Assembly: GCF_004683865.2 (NCBI RefSeq)
Contig: NZ_CP038439.1
Coordinates: 1,094,501-1,158,500 of the forward strand
Origin: Paracoccus liaowanqingii
Lineage (GTDB): Bacteria; Pseudomonadota; Alphaproteobacteria; Rhodobacterales; Rhodobacteraceae
Length of the DNA stretch: 64,000 bases
Direction: 5' to 3'
Shown here in pieces: positions 53,428-62,900 of this stretch. Within the stretch, counting starts at the first letter, position 1. Every line of letters starts with the position of its first letter. The notes under the pieces were generated by a model. It did no database searches. It saw only the letters and a program-made list of their open reading frames with translations, and was not told the origin of the DNA. The translations under genes and the position numbers were made by a program.

Positions 53428-54422
53428 CCGACCTGCAGGGGCCCGCCCTGACCCTGGATGCGCTGAGGCGGTTCCTGCCGATGCATCTGCGGATCCGCGA
53501 TGACGGGACGGTGCTGTCGGTCGGCCCGACCCTGGCCAAGCTGATGCCGAACCTCGAGGAGGGCATCGCCGAGCGGTTGGTCAATGCCCGGCCCGGCCAC
53601 GGCATCTGCCCGCTGGCCGCCATCCGAGAGGCCGTGGACGGGCAGGGGCGGTTGATGCTGCGCATCGTGAACTCGCGGGACATCTTCCTGCGGGGGCACG
53701 GCGTCCGGGATTGCGAGGGGGCGATGCTGCTGAACCTGGGCTTCGGCATCAGCCTGCACAGGGCGATCCGGGCGGCGGAGCTGACCGATGACGACTTCGC
53801 CCCCTCGGATCTGGCGATGGAGCTGATGTTCCTGCGCGAGGCCAATCGCGGCGTGCTGCATGTGCTGTCGCGGTTCAACGACCAACTGGCCGAGGCGCGG
53901 CAGGAGGCCGTCCTGCAGGCGCAGACCGACGCCCTGACCGGGCTGCGCAACCGTCGCGGTCTGGACATCGAGCTGGCGCAGGCCCTGCGCCTGAACGGCC
54001 ATCGGCACGAGGATGTCGCGACCCCGCTGGCCCTGATCCATCTGGATCTGGACCATTTCAAGCAGGTCGACGATCTCCTGGGGCATCTGGCGGGCGACGA
54101 GCTGCTGTTCCGGGTCGCCGCGGTCCTCAAGCAGCAGGTGCGCAAGGCGGACACGGCGGCCCGGGTCGGCGGCGACGAATTCGTGCTGCTCATGCGGGGA
54201 ATGACCTCCCGCTCGGCGCTGCGGGACCTGTCCAAGCGGATCATCCGCGCCATCCGCCTGCTGACGCCGCCGGAACTGGTCGGATACACCGTGTCGGCCA
54301 GCATGGGGATCGTGATCTGGCTGCCGGGGCAGGCGGACTGCCCCGAGGATCTGCTGGCCCGCGCGGACAAGGCGCTTTACCAGGCCAAGGCCTCGGGCCG
54401 GTCGCAGGCGGTCATCCTGTGA
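53424..54422 (+). CDS. H-NOX-associated diguanylate cyclase
   Basis: 332 residues. The N-terminal HNOBA-like domain covers residues about 1-120. A helical linker follows (DDDFAPSDLAMELMFLREAN), characteristic of this sensor class. Then comes a coiled-coil and a GGDEF domain from about 165: DALTGLRNRRGL, LDLDHFKQVDD and GGDEF at 249-253. An intact RxxD inhibitory site is at R240-D243, five residues before GGDEF, so product inhibition by c-di-GMP is expected. It forms a two-gene unit with the H-NOX-like protein. Its 3' end overlaps the convergent glycosyltransferase gene by 11 bp. Confidence 0.9.
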   Translation: MTDLQGPALTLDALRRFLPMHLRIRDDGTVLSVGPTLAKLMPNLEEGIAERLVNARPGHGICPLAAIREAVDGQGRLMLRIVNSRDIFLRGHGVRDCEGAMLLNLGFGISLHRAIRAAELTDDDFAPSDLAMELMFLREANRGVLHVLSRFNDQLAEARQEAVLQAQTDALTGLRNRRGLDIELAQALRLNGHRHEDVATPLALIHLDLDHFKQVDDLLGHLAGDELLFRVAAVLKQQVRKADTAARVGGDEFVLLMRGMTSRSALRDLSKRIIRAIRLLTPPELVGYTVSASMGIVIWLPGQADCPEDLLARADKALYQAKASGRSQAVIL

Positions 54423-55695
54423 CAGGCGACTGTGCCAGCATGGCGCGCAGCAGCGCCTCCTTGGCGGGAAAGACATGGGCGGCGTCCTGCCGGGCCAGGA
54501 CCCCCGCGCGCGCGGCCTGCCGCAGCGCATGGGCCCGGTCCGGCGTGTCGATGGCCCAAGACAGTGTCTCGGCCACCTCCTCGGCATCGTCCATGTCGAC
54601 GATGAGGCCGTTCTCCATGTCCTCGATCATCTCCCGCACGGGCGCGGTGTTCGATCCGACGACCAGGCAGCCCATGGCCAAGGCCTCGGTCAGCGACCAG
54701 GAGGTGACGAAGGGTTCGGTGAAATAGACATGCGCGGTCGAGGCCTGCAGCACCGTCGCATATTCCTCGCGCGGGCGCATGGCGTTCACATGCAGGCGGC
54801 GGTGATCCAGATCCAGCTGGTCCATCATCCGCAGCCACCAGCTGTCCCCCGCGGGCAGCCGCGATCCGTAGGAGACCGCGTCATTGGCCAGGATGACCGT
54901 GTGGAAATCCTGCCGCTGCCGCTGCAACCGCTCGATCGCGCGCAGGAACTGGGGAAAACCGCGCAGCGGCTCCATCCCGCGCGTGGCATAGGTCAGGACC
55001 GGCACCCCCGGCGGAATGGTGACCCAATCGAAGTCGATCCGGGCGATGGGGTCGGGGCGGTGCAGGTCGCAATCGACGCCATCGGCCAGCACCGTGATCC
55101 GGTCCCGCAGCGCGGGCGGAAAGCGGCTGGCCTGGAACCGGGTCGGGCACCAATGTGCGTCGGCCAGGTCGAATTCGGCGGTGATGGGCAGGTTGCGCAT
55201 CCGGTCCGCGACCTGGTCCATGACGTCGGAGGGGCGTTCGGCCCGGCCCTTGTCCCAGTTCCGGTCGGTGTAATACCATTCGTGATAGGCAATATAGCGG
55301 CAGTCGGGCCAGACCAGCTTGACGCCCAGGCCCACGCCCCAGCCCACATGGGCCATCACGATGTCGGGGACATAGCCCTCGGCATGGCGCATGCGGAACA
55401 TCAGTTCGGTGGCGCCGCGGCAGTTCTGGGCGGCGTGGTCCAGAAGATGCCGGAAGTCCGATCGGGGGATCAGCGTGTCGCGGATCCGGAAGCGGCGGGT
55501 GCGGCAACCGTCGACCTCTTCGATGCGGTCGACGCCGCCATGGGCGAAGGTCACGTCCCAGCCTTGCGCGGCCAGCCAGGTGCCGAAGAACTGGAACTGG
55601 CCCTGTCCCGTCAGGTGCAGGAACAGGATCCGGGGCCGCGTCGCGGGCAGGGCCGCCGGCCCGGCCGGAGGAAGATCCGTGGCGGGGCCGTTCAC
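54412..55695 (-). CDS. GT4-like glycosyltransferase of the polyketide operon
   Basis: 427 residues from a GTG overlapping the stop of the upstream gene (GTGA). It has a GT-B fold pattern. The N-terminal strand RPRILFLHLTGQGQFQFF and the DVTFAHGG region begin it, and the C-terminal donor domain has TYATRGMEPLRGFPQFLRAI and a VTSWSLTEALAMGCLVVGS block typical of family GT4. No transmembrane helix or signal is visible. Its tight coupling to the PKS and the deformylase-like gene suggests it glycosylates the polyketide or a derived lipid, which is inference. Confidence 0.85.
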   Translation of the reverse strand: MNGPATDLPPAGPAALPATRPRILFLHLTGQGQFQFFGTWLAAQGWDVTFAHGGVDRIEEVDGCRTRRFRIRDTLIPRSDFRHLLDHAAQNCRGATELMFRMRHAEGYVPDIVMAHVGWGVGLGVKLVWPDCRYIAYHEWYYTDRNWDKGRAERPSDVMDQVADRMRNLPITAEFDLADAHWCPTRFQASRFPPALRDRITVLADGVDCDLHRPDPIARIDFDWVTIPPGVPVLTYATRGMEPLRGFPQFLRAIERLQRQRQDFHTVILANDAVSYGSRLPAGDSWWLRMMDQLDLDHRRLHVNAMRPREEYATVLQASTAHVYFTEPFVTSWSLTEALAMGCLVVGSNTAPVREMIEDMENGLIVDMDDAEEVAETLSWAIDTPDRAHALRQAARAGVLARQDAAHVFPAKEALLRAMLAQSPVTG

Positions 55696-56948
55696 TGCGC
55701 CCGCCTCTCGCCCGACTTGACGATCATCTGCCAGCCTTCGGTGGCGGGCCGGATCAGGTCGGGATGGCCCAGCTGGCCCGCCCGCCGCATCGCCCGGCTG
55801 CGGGCCGCCGGCAGGTCCAGCCGTGCCTTGGCCGCGACATAGATCGTGCCCGCCTCGCCATCCTCGATGACGTAGAGCGCGGGGAAGATCGACTGCAGCA
55901 GATCCTCGATCCCCGGCGCGGGTGCGGGGCAGCAGACCAGCAGGAGGGCCGCGCCCCCCGACAGCCGGCGCGACTGCAGGCGCATGAGGGCGGTCGCCTC
56001 GGGGCCGTGCAGCCAGTCCGCGCCCCCGTCCAGAAGAATGGCATCCATGCGGGGGCCCGACCCCTCGGGCACCGGATCGGACAAGGCGGCGGCGCGGCAG
56101 CCGGGCGTCAGCTGCAGCGCGGTCATCGCGCGCAGGGGCCAACCCTCGGTCGGATGATGAAGCGTCAGGTCCGGCAGCATCGACAGCAGCGCCACGGCCA
56201 GAGGCGTCAGCCGCGGCGCCGCGATCATCACATGGGTCAGCGCCGAGGTGGCGATCAGGATCCCCAGGCAGCGCCGCCCCAGGGCGCAGGCGGGCCGGGA
56301 CGGGTTCAGCGCGTCCAGCGTGCCGACCGGGGCCCCGGCATCGTCCAGGACCTGCACATGTCGGGGATCCAGCGTCAGGAACGGACCCACCGTCCCGGCA
56401 TCGCCCTGCCAGGGGGCCTGATGCAGGGCGCTGTTGATGCCCTCGGACCGCGCCCGGATCACCGGGTTGGCGCCCTCGGCCCACAAGCGGTGAAAGGGCG
56501 TGATCCAGTCGAAGGGTGCGGTGCTGTCCAGAAGGTCCATCGCCTGCTGGACCGAGATGGCCAGGGCGCCGTCCAGCTCCTCCTCGATGGGCAGGCCCGA
56601 GGGCTGCGTGCCGGTCAGCGTCACCTTACCCGCCCGCCAGGCATGGCGGCGCATGGGGCCGGTCGCGGGCGAGGTCTCGGCCCGGTTGACGTGGAAGGCC
56701 GAGGCCGCCGACAGGCGCGGCCTCAGCACATGTAGCAAGTCGGCGCCGCGCCGCAGGGCCAGGTAGCGCAGCGGCAGGCCGATGGCCGGGGCGGCGATCG
56801 CGCGGTTTCCGGGCCGGGCCAGCAGATCGTCCAGGATCCGCATCGCCGCGCGGGTGGACAGGTCGTCCGTCTGCGCGGGCCGGATGCGCAGGCCGATCCG
56901 CGGATCGTTGAACAGCAGCGGGCTGTGAGAGATCACGGGATCGGTCAT
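55692..56948 (-). CDS. Pseudo-peptide deformylase fused to a degenerate Rossmann (SpeE-like) domain
   Basis: 418 residues. The N-terminal 155 residues follow peptide deformylase along their length. LFNDPRIGLRIRP matches the start, RAIAAPAIGL (49-58) aligns with motif I GIGLAATQ, and AGKVTLTG to DGALAISVQQAMDLL aligns with motif III ICIQHEMDHL. Every catalytic residue is lost: Gln50 is Ala55, the EGCLS block is ETSPA (91-95), and H-E-x-x-H is Q135-A136-M-D-L139. The C-terminal part (about 225-400) is spermidine-synthase-like (MDAILLDGGAD, RRLSGGAALLLV) but without the SAM-binding glycine loop. Coupled by ATGA to the PKS. A noncatalytic partner is the best guess. Confidence 0.65.
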   Translation of the reverse strand: MTDPVISHSPLLFNDPRIGLRIRPAQTDDLSTRAAMRILDDLLARPGNRAIAAPAIGLPLRYLALRRGADLLHVLRPRLSAASAFHVNRAETSPATGPMRRHAWRAGKVTLTGTQPSGLPIEEELDGALAISVQQAMDLLDSTAPFDWITPFHRLWAEGANPVIRARSEGINSALHQAPWQGDAGTVGPFLTLDPRHVQVLDDAGAPVGTLDALNPSRPACALGRRCLGILIATSALTHVMIAAPRLTPLAVALLSMLPDLTLHHPTEGWPLRAMTALQLTPGCRAAALSDPVPEGSGPRMDAILLDGGADWLHGPEATALMRLQSRRLSGGAALLLVCCPAPAPGIEDLLQSIFPALYVIEDGEAGTIYVAAKARLDLPAARSRAMRRAGQLGHPDLIRPATEGWQMIVKSGERRAQ

Positions 56949-59900
56949 GCGGGGGCCTCGGCTGCGGCAGGGGGGGCATCGGGATCGCCCTCGGCCCGGA
57001 TGCGATCGACGATGACGGCGGCCAGCCGCGCGGCGGTCATCTCGTCGGTGACGGGCAGGCTGGTCAGGGTGGTGCCGAAGCGGCGCTCGATGTCCATCCG
57101 CAGCTCCATCGCCATCAGCGAGTCGATGCCGTAGCGGTTGAAGGGGCGGTGCGCGTCGAACTGGTCGGGCGGCAGGCGCATGATGGCCGACAGGATGTCG
57201 CGCAGCTCGGCCTCGACCAGCGCCAGGGCGGCGGGCCAGTCCAGCTGTCGCAGCCGGTCCGACAGCTCGCCCTCGGCCCGGGCCAGGGCGGCATCCTCGG
57301 CCACCAGCGCGCGGAACATCGCGCTGCCCAGACCCGGCAGCACCGGCGCCAGCCGCCCCCAGTGCAGGGGTGCCAGCACGTGATCGCCGGGGTGGGGATC
57401 GCGCAGCGCGGCGCCCAGCTCGGCCAGCAGCTGCGGGGTGGACAGGAAGCCCAACCCCTCCATCCGTGACAGCTGCAGCGCCACGGCGGCGTTGCGCGTC
57501 AGATAGCCCGCATCGCGCAGCGCGCCCCAGCCCAGGGCACGGACGGGGTGGCCTTCGCCCCGCAGCTGCCGGGCCAATTGCGAGAGGGCGCAATTGGCGG
57601 CGCTGTAGGCGACCTGCCCGGGATTGCCCAGATAGGCCGCGATCGAGGAGAAGAGGATCACATGGTCGGGCGCCAGCCGCCCCTGCCGCAGCAGGGCCGC
57701 CAGCACCTGCGCCACGGCCAGCTTGGCCCGAACCACCTGCTCGGCCTCGACCGGGTCCAGATCCCGGATCAGCCGGTCGCGCAGGACCATCGCGGCATGG
57801 ATCACCCCGCCGACCCGCCGCCCCTGCAGCCCGTCCAGGAATGCCGCCATCGCCTGCGGATCGGCGGCGTCGACGGCATGGACCGAGACCTGGGGGCAGG
57901 ACCGCGCCCACCGCCCGATCCGGCCGGCACCGGGCCCGATCTCTCCGCCCCGGGACAGCAGATGGACATGGGCCGCGCCCTGGTCCAGCAGCCAGCGCGC
58001 CAAGGGCAGGCCCAGCCCGCCGGTGCCGCCCAGGATGATCCAGGCGTCGCGGACCTGTCCGCGCGGGCGGGGCAGGCGCGGGCGGGGCGGGCGGATCACG
58101 ATCTTGCCGGTATGGCGCGCGGCCAGCAAGTGACGGAAGGCCTCCTCGGCCTGCCCGGCGGCAAAGGGGGTGACCGGGACGGGCCGCAGGGCACCATCGG
58201 CAAAGCCCGCCCGCAGCGCCGCCAGGATCGCCATCACCCGGGCCGGATCGGCCGCCAGGCGCTGGTCCAGGTCCATGCCGACATAGGTCAGGTTGCGGGC
58301 GAAGGGGCGCAGGTCCATCTGGGTGCCTTCCAGATAGTCGCGCTTGCCCAGCTCGACGAAGCGGCCGAAGGGGGCGAGGCAGTCCACCGACCGCGCCATC
58401 GCCTCGCCCGACAGGCTGTTCAGCACGACATCGGCGCCGCGCCCGGCGGTGGCCTGCATCAGGTCGGTGGCAAAGCCCAGATCGCGACTGTCGAAGACGG
58501 CCTCGGCCCCCATCGCGCGGGCCAAGGCGCGTTTCTCGGGCGTGCCGGCGGTGGCGAAGACCCGGGCGCCGACAAGCCGGGCCACCTGGATCGCCGCCAG
58601 GCCCACCCCGCCCGCGCCGCCATGGATCAGCACCGTCTCGCCCGGCTGCAGCGCGGCCAGGTTGCGCAGCGCCTCCCACGCGGTGACGAAGGCCACCGGC
58701 AGGCCCGCGGCCGAGACCGTGTCGATCCCGTCCGGCAAAGGGGTGACCGCCGCCGCGGGCACCACAAGGCGCGTGGCGAAGGCCGAGGCGGCAAAGCCCA
58801 TCACCTGCGTGCCCGGCGCCAGATCGACCCCCGGTCCGGCGCGGCGCACGGTCCCGGCATATTCCATGCCCATCCCCGCCCCCGAGGCGCCCGCCTCCAG
58901 GATGCGTTCGGACAGCAGGCCGCGGGCCGACATGACATCGCGGAAATTGAGGCCGGTGGCCGCGACCTCGATCTCGACCTCGCCCGCGCGGGGGCTGCGC
59001 GGCGCCAGGGGCTGCCAGTGAAGGCTGTCCAGCCGCCCGGGATCGCGCTGGCCCAGCTGCAAAGCGCGGGCCGCGTTGGCGCGCGGAGACAGGGGCTGCA
59101 CGCGATCGGCCTGAAGACCGGCGGGGGAGGCGTGGACGGCACTCTCGTCCTCGGTCAGGGCGACCAGCCGGGCCAGCGCCGGGGCGTCGGGGGCGGGCCC
59201 GGACAGGGCCAGCAGGCGGATGGTCCGCGCCCCGGCCTCGTTTGTCGCCGTGACGGCGATCGAGCGCAGGCCGGCGGCAAGGATCGGGAAATCATGATCT
59301 GCGTCGGGATCGGCGGCGATCATCAGGATCGGCGGGCCGGGCCGCGACAGGGCGGTCTTGACGGCCATCATGGCGCGGGTCAGCCCGTGGGTCAGGTCCT
59401 CGCCGGGGCGATGGGCCATGGCGATGATCCGGTGCGAGGGCGTGCCGCCCGTCGCGCAGGCCCGCAGCGCCGCCGTCAGGTCGTCCGGCAGGGCCGGAAG
59501 CTGCCCGAGGTCGGGATCGAACATGGGCGCTTGGCCCGTCACGGGCGCCGGATCCCGCCGCCAGGCCGACAGGCGCAGCGTCAGCCCGTCGGCCTCCAGA
59601 TCGCCCTCGGCCCAGGTGGTCCGGGTCGCGTCGGCTGGCCGCATCGCAAGGGCCAGCCCGCCGGGGGCCAGGGCCTGGGAGACAAGATCCCCCACCGGCA
59701 CCGGCCCCGCGATCAGGACCAGATCGCTGCCGCCCGGCGCGGGGTTGTCGGTGACCCACGGCATCAGGTCGGGGGGCAGGACCTGGATCAGCAGGCTGCG
59801 CGCGCCCGGATCGGCGGCGGCGATCCGGATGCCGTCCAGCCGGGGATCATCGGCCAGTTCGCGCAGCAGGGCCAGATCGGGCAGCCCCAGGATCAGCAGG

Positions 59901-62900
59901 GTGCAGCGCTGGTCCCGGGGCCAGAGGCGCAGCAGATCGCCCAGGATCCGGCCCGCATGCGCCCACATCCGCCGCCGGACCAGCCCGTGCAGGGCGGTGT
60001 CGCGGGGGTCACGCCCCTCGGCCGCGATCATCACCGCCCGCAGATCATCGGCCAGATCGGGCTGCACCTGCAAGGCGCGGGTCAGGGCCTCGTCCTGACC
60101 CCGACCGGCCTTCACCGCCGCACGCAGGTCGTGCAGCGCCGTGTCCAGCGGGCCGGGCCGCCCGGGATGGCCCTGCGTCAGCCGCGCCACCAGCCGGACC
60201 GGATCGCCCCAGCCCCGGGGCAGGCGCACCGCGTCCCCGGGCAGGCGCAGCCGGACGCGGCGGTCGATCAGCCGCATCGGGGCGATGCGCGTCGCCGCAT
60301 CCAGATGCACGACCGAGAATTCCGCCTCCTCGACCAGCGCCACGGGATCGCCCTGCGCATCGAACAGCGCGATCCGGGCCAGCAGCGAGTGGCGCCGATG
60401 CCGGGTGACGGTGACCTGGACCAGGTGCGGGGCCACGCCCGGCCGGAACAGCTGCAGATGCCCCATCCGGGTGGGCAGCAGCGTCGCCCCCTCGCGCAGC
60501 CGACCCGCCAGTTCGCGCGCAGCGGAATCCGAGCTGCCCGTCAGCGCGGGCAGGATGGCCGCCAGCCCGTGAAACGCCCCGTCCAGCGCGGTCGGGTCCA
60601 GCAGGAAGCGGCGGGTGACCTGCCCCGGCGACAGGTCCAGCCGGACCGCGTCCGATCCAAGCGCCGCCAGCGCGGCCATGCGCCGGAAGGCCGGGCCATA
60701 GTCCAGCCCGCCCGCCGCCAGCCCGTCATACAGATCCTCGGGGTCCAAGGGGCGGCCCCGGCGCGCGGGCGCGCGGGGCGCGGCCAGCCCGGTGCCGCGC
60801 CGCACCACGCCCCGGGCCAGCCCCACCCAGGCAGCCTGGGTCAGGCGCGGGCGCATCTGCAACGTCAGGGCGCCGGTCGCCTCGTCGATGCGGGTGCGGA
60901 TCCGCAGGCCGTCGCCCTCGATCACGGCGGGGGCCAGGATGTCGAAATGCAGCAACTGAAGCGGCTGGTCGGGCCAGAGGCTGGCGGCGGCGCCCAAGGC
61001 CATCTCGACCAGCGTGGCGGCGGCCAGCACGATCCGCCCGCCGACCCTGTGATCGGCCAGCCAGGCGGGATGCGTGGGCGTCATGTCCGTCACCCACAGG
61101 GGGGCATCGACCTCGGCCCGCCGTCCGACCAGCAGGCGCGGCCCCGCCCCGCCATAGGCATCCAGCCCGTCGGGGGTCAGCTGGGTCCGATACTCCTGCT
61201 CGTCCCAGGGATAGGCCGGCATCTCCGGGGAGGGCCCGGTGCGCGCGCCGCCCAGGATCTCGGGGCGGACCGGAACGCCCGCCGCCCAGGCCCGCGCCGC
61301 CTGCCATCCGGGCGGGGCACCGTCCTGGGGCGGCTGCGGCTGGTAATGCGTCAGCGCCACCCCGCCGAAGCGGGCGATGTCGCGGATATTGCCCGCAAAA
61401 ACCGGGGTCGGAGAGACCTCGACCAGATGGCAGGGCCCGTCCTTGGCCAGCGCCGCCGCCGCATCGGCAAAGCGCACCGGGTCGCGGGCATTGCGCCACA
61501 GGTAGTCCAGCCCCATGTCGCCGGGCCGCATCACCCGGCCAAGCGCCGCCGCGCCGACCTGCATCCGGGGCGGCGCGACCTGCAGCCCCGCCAGATCGAC
61601 CATGAAACGCTCGCGCAGCGGCTGGACCAGCGGCGAGTGGTAGGGGATCTCGACCTTGAGGCGCATCAGCGGCAGGCGCTTGCCGGCGATGCTGACCCGC
61701 GCCAGCCGCGCGATGGCCGCCTGCGACCCGGCCACCGTGACCGAGCGCGGGCTGTTGACCGCCGCGATCGCCAGGTCGGGCAGGGCTAGCCCGGCCAGCG
61801 CGCGGGTGACATCGGCCTCGGACGCGGCCAGCACGGCCATGCCGCCCTGGCCCCGCAGCGCCTCGAAGGCGGTGGACCGGGTGACGATGATCCGCGTCGC
61901 CGCCGGAAGGTCCAGGCAGCCCGCGACATGCAGAGCCGCGATCTCTCCGACGGAATGGCCGATGACGGCGTCGCAATGCAGCCCGGCGGCCAGAAGGCTG
62001 CGCGCCTGCGCGACCTGGAAGCCGAAGAGCAGTGGTTGGGCCACCAGAGGGCCGGACAGGCGATCTGCCAGATCGGGCGCATGCATCAGCCCGACCAGAT
62101 CGTCGATGCCCATCCCGGCCATCGCGCCCGCCACCTCGTCGAAGGCCGCGCGGAAGGCCGGGTCGTGGCGATACTCGGCGACGCCCATGCCCGGCACCTG
62201 CGCCCCGTTGCCCGGAAAGGCCAGCACGCCGCGCACCTGTCCCCCGCCCGCGACGCCGCGCAGCAGGCTGTCGCCGTCACTGTGCGACAATCCCCCCGAC
62301 ATGGCATCGCGCAGCGGCAGGGCCAGCCGATGCGGCAGCGCCATCCGTGCGGCGGCGGCGGCACAGAGCGCGGCGCCCTCGGCCTCGGGGATGCCCTTCA
62401 GACGCTCGGACCAGGCGGTCGCCAGCCGGTCCAGCGACGCTTGGGAAGCGGCGGACAGCAGCAGCCAAGGCGCCTTGGCCGGGCGGGGCAGGGCGACCGG
62501 GTGCAGGCGCGGGGGCGGGGGCGCCGCCTCGGCCAGGATCGCCGCGACATTGGTGCCGCCGAAGCCGAAGGAGTTCAGCCCGGCCACCAGCCGCCCCGGC
62601 CCAAGCGGCAGCAGCGCGGTGTTGACGCGCAGGTTCAGGCCGTCGAAGTCGATGGCCGGATTGGGCGCGGTGAAATGCAGCGAGGCGGGCAGGGCGCGAT
62701 GCTGCATCGCCAGCAGCACCTTGGCCAGGCCGACCAGCCCCGCCGCAGGCTCGGCATGGCCGAAATTGGTCTTGGCCGAGCCGATGGGCAGCGGCATCCG
62801 GCGCAGCTGCCCGATGGCCTGGCCGATGGCCCGCGCCTCGACCGGGTCGCCGACCTGGGTGCCGGTGCCATGCGCCTCGTAGAAGGACAGGTCGTCGGGA

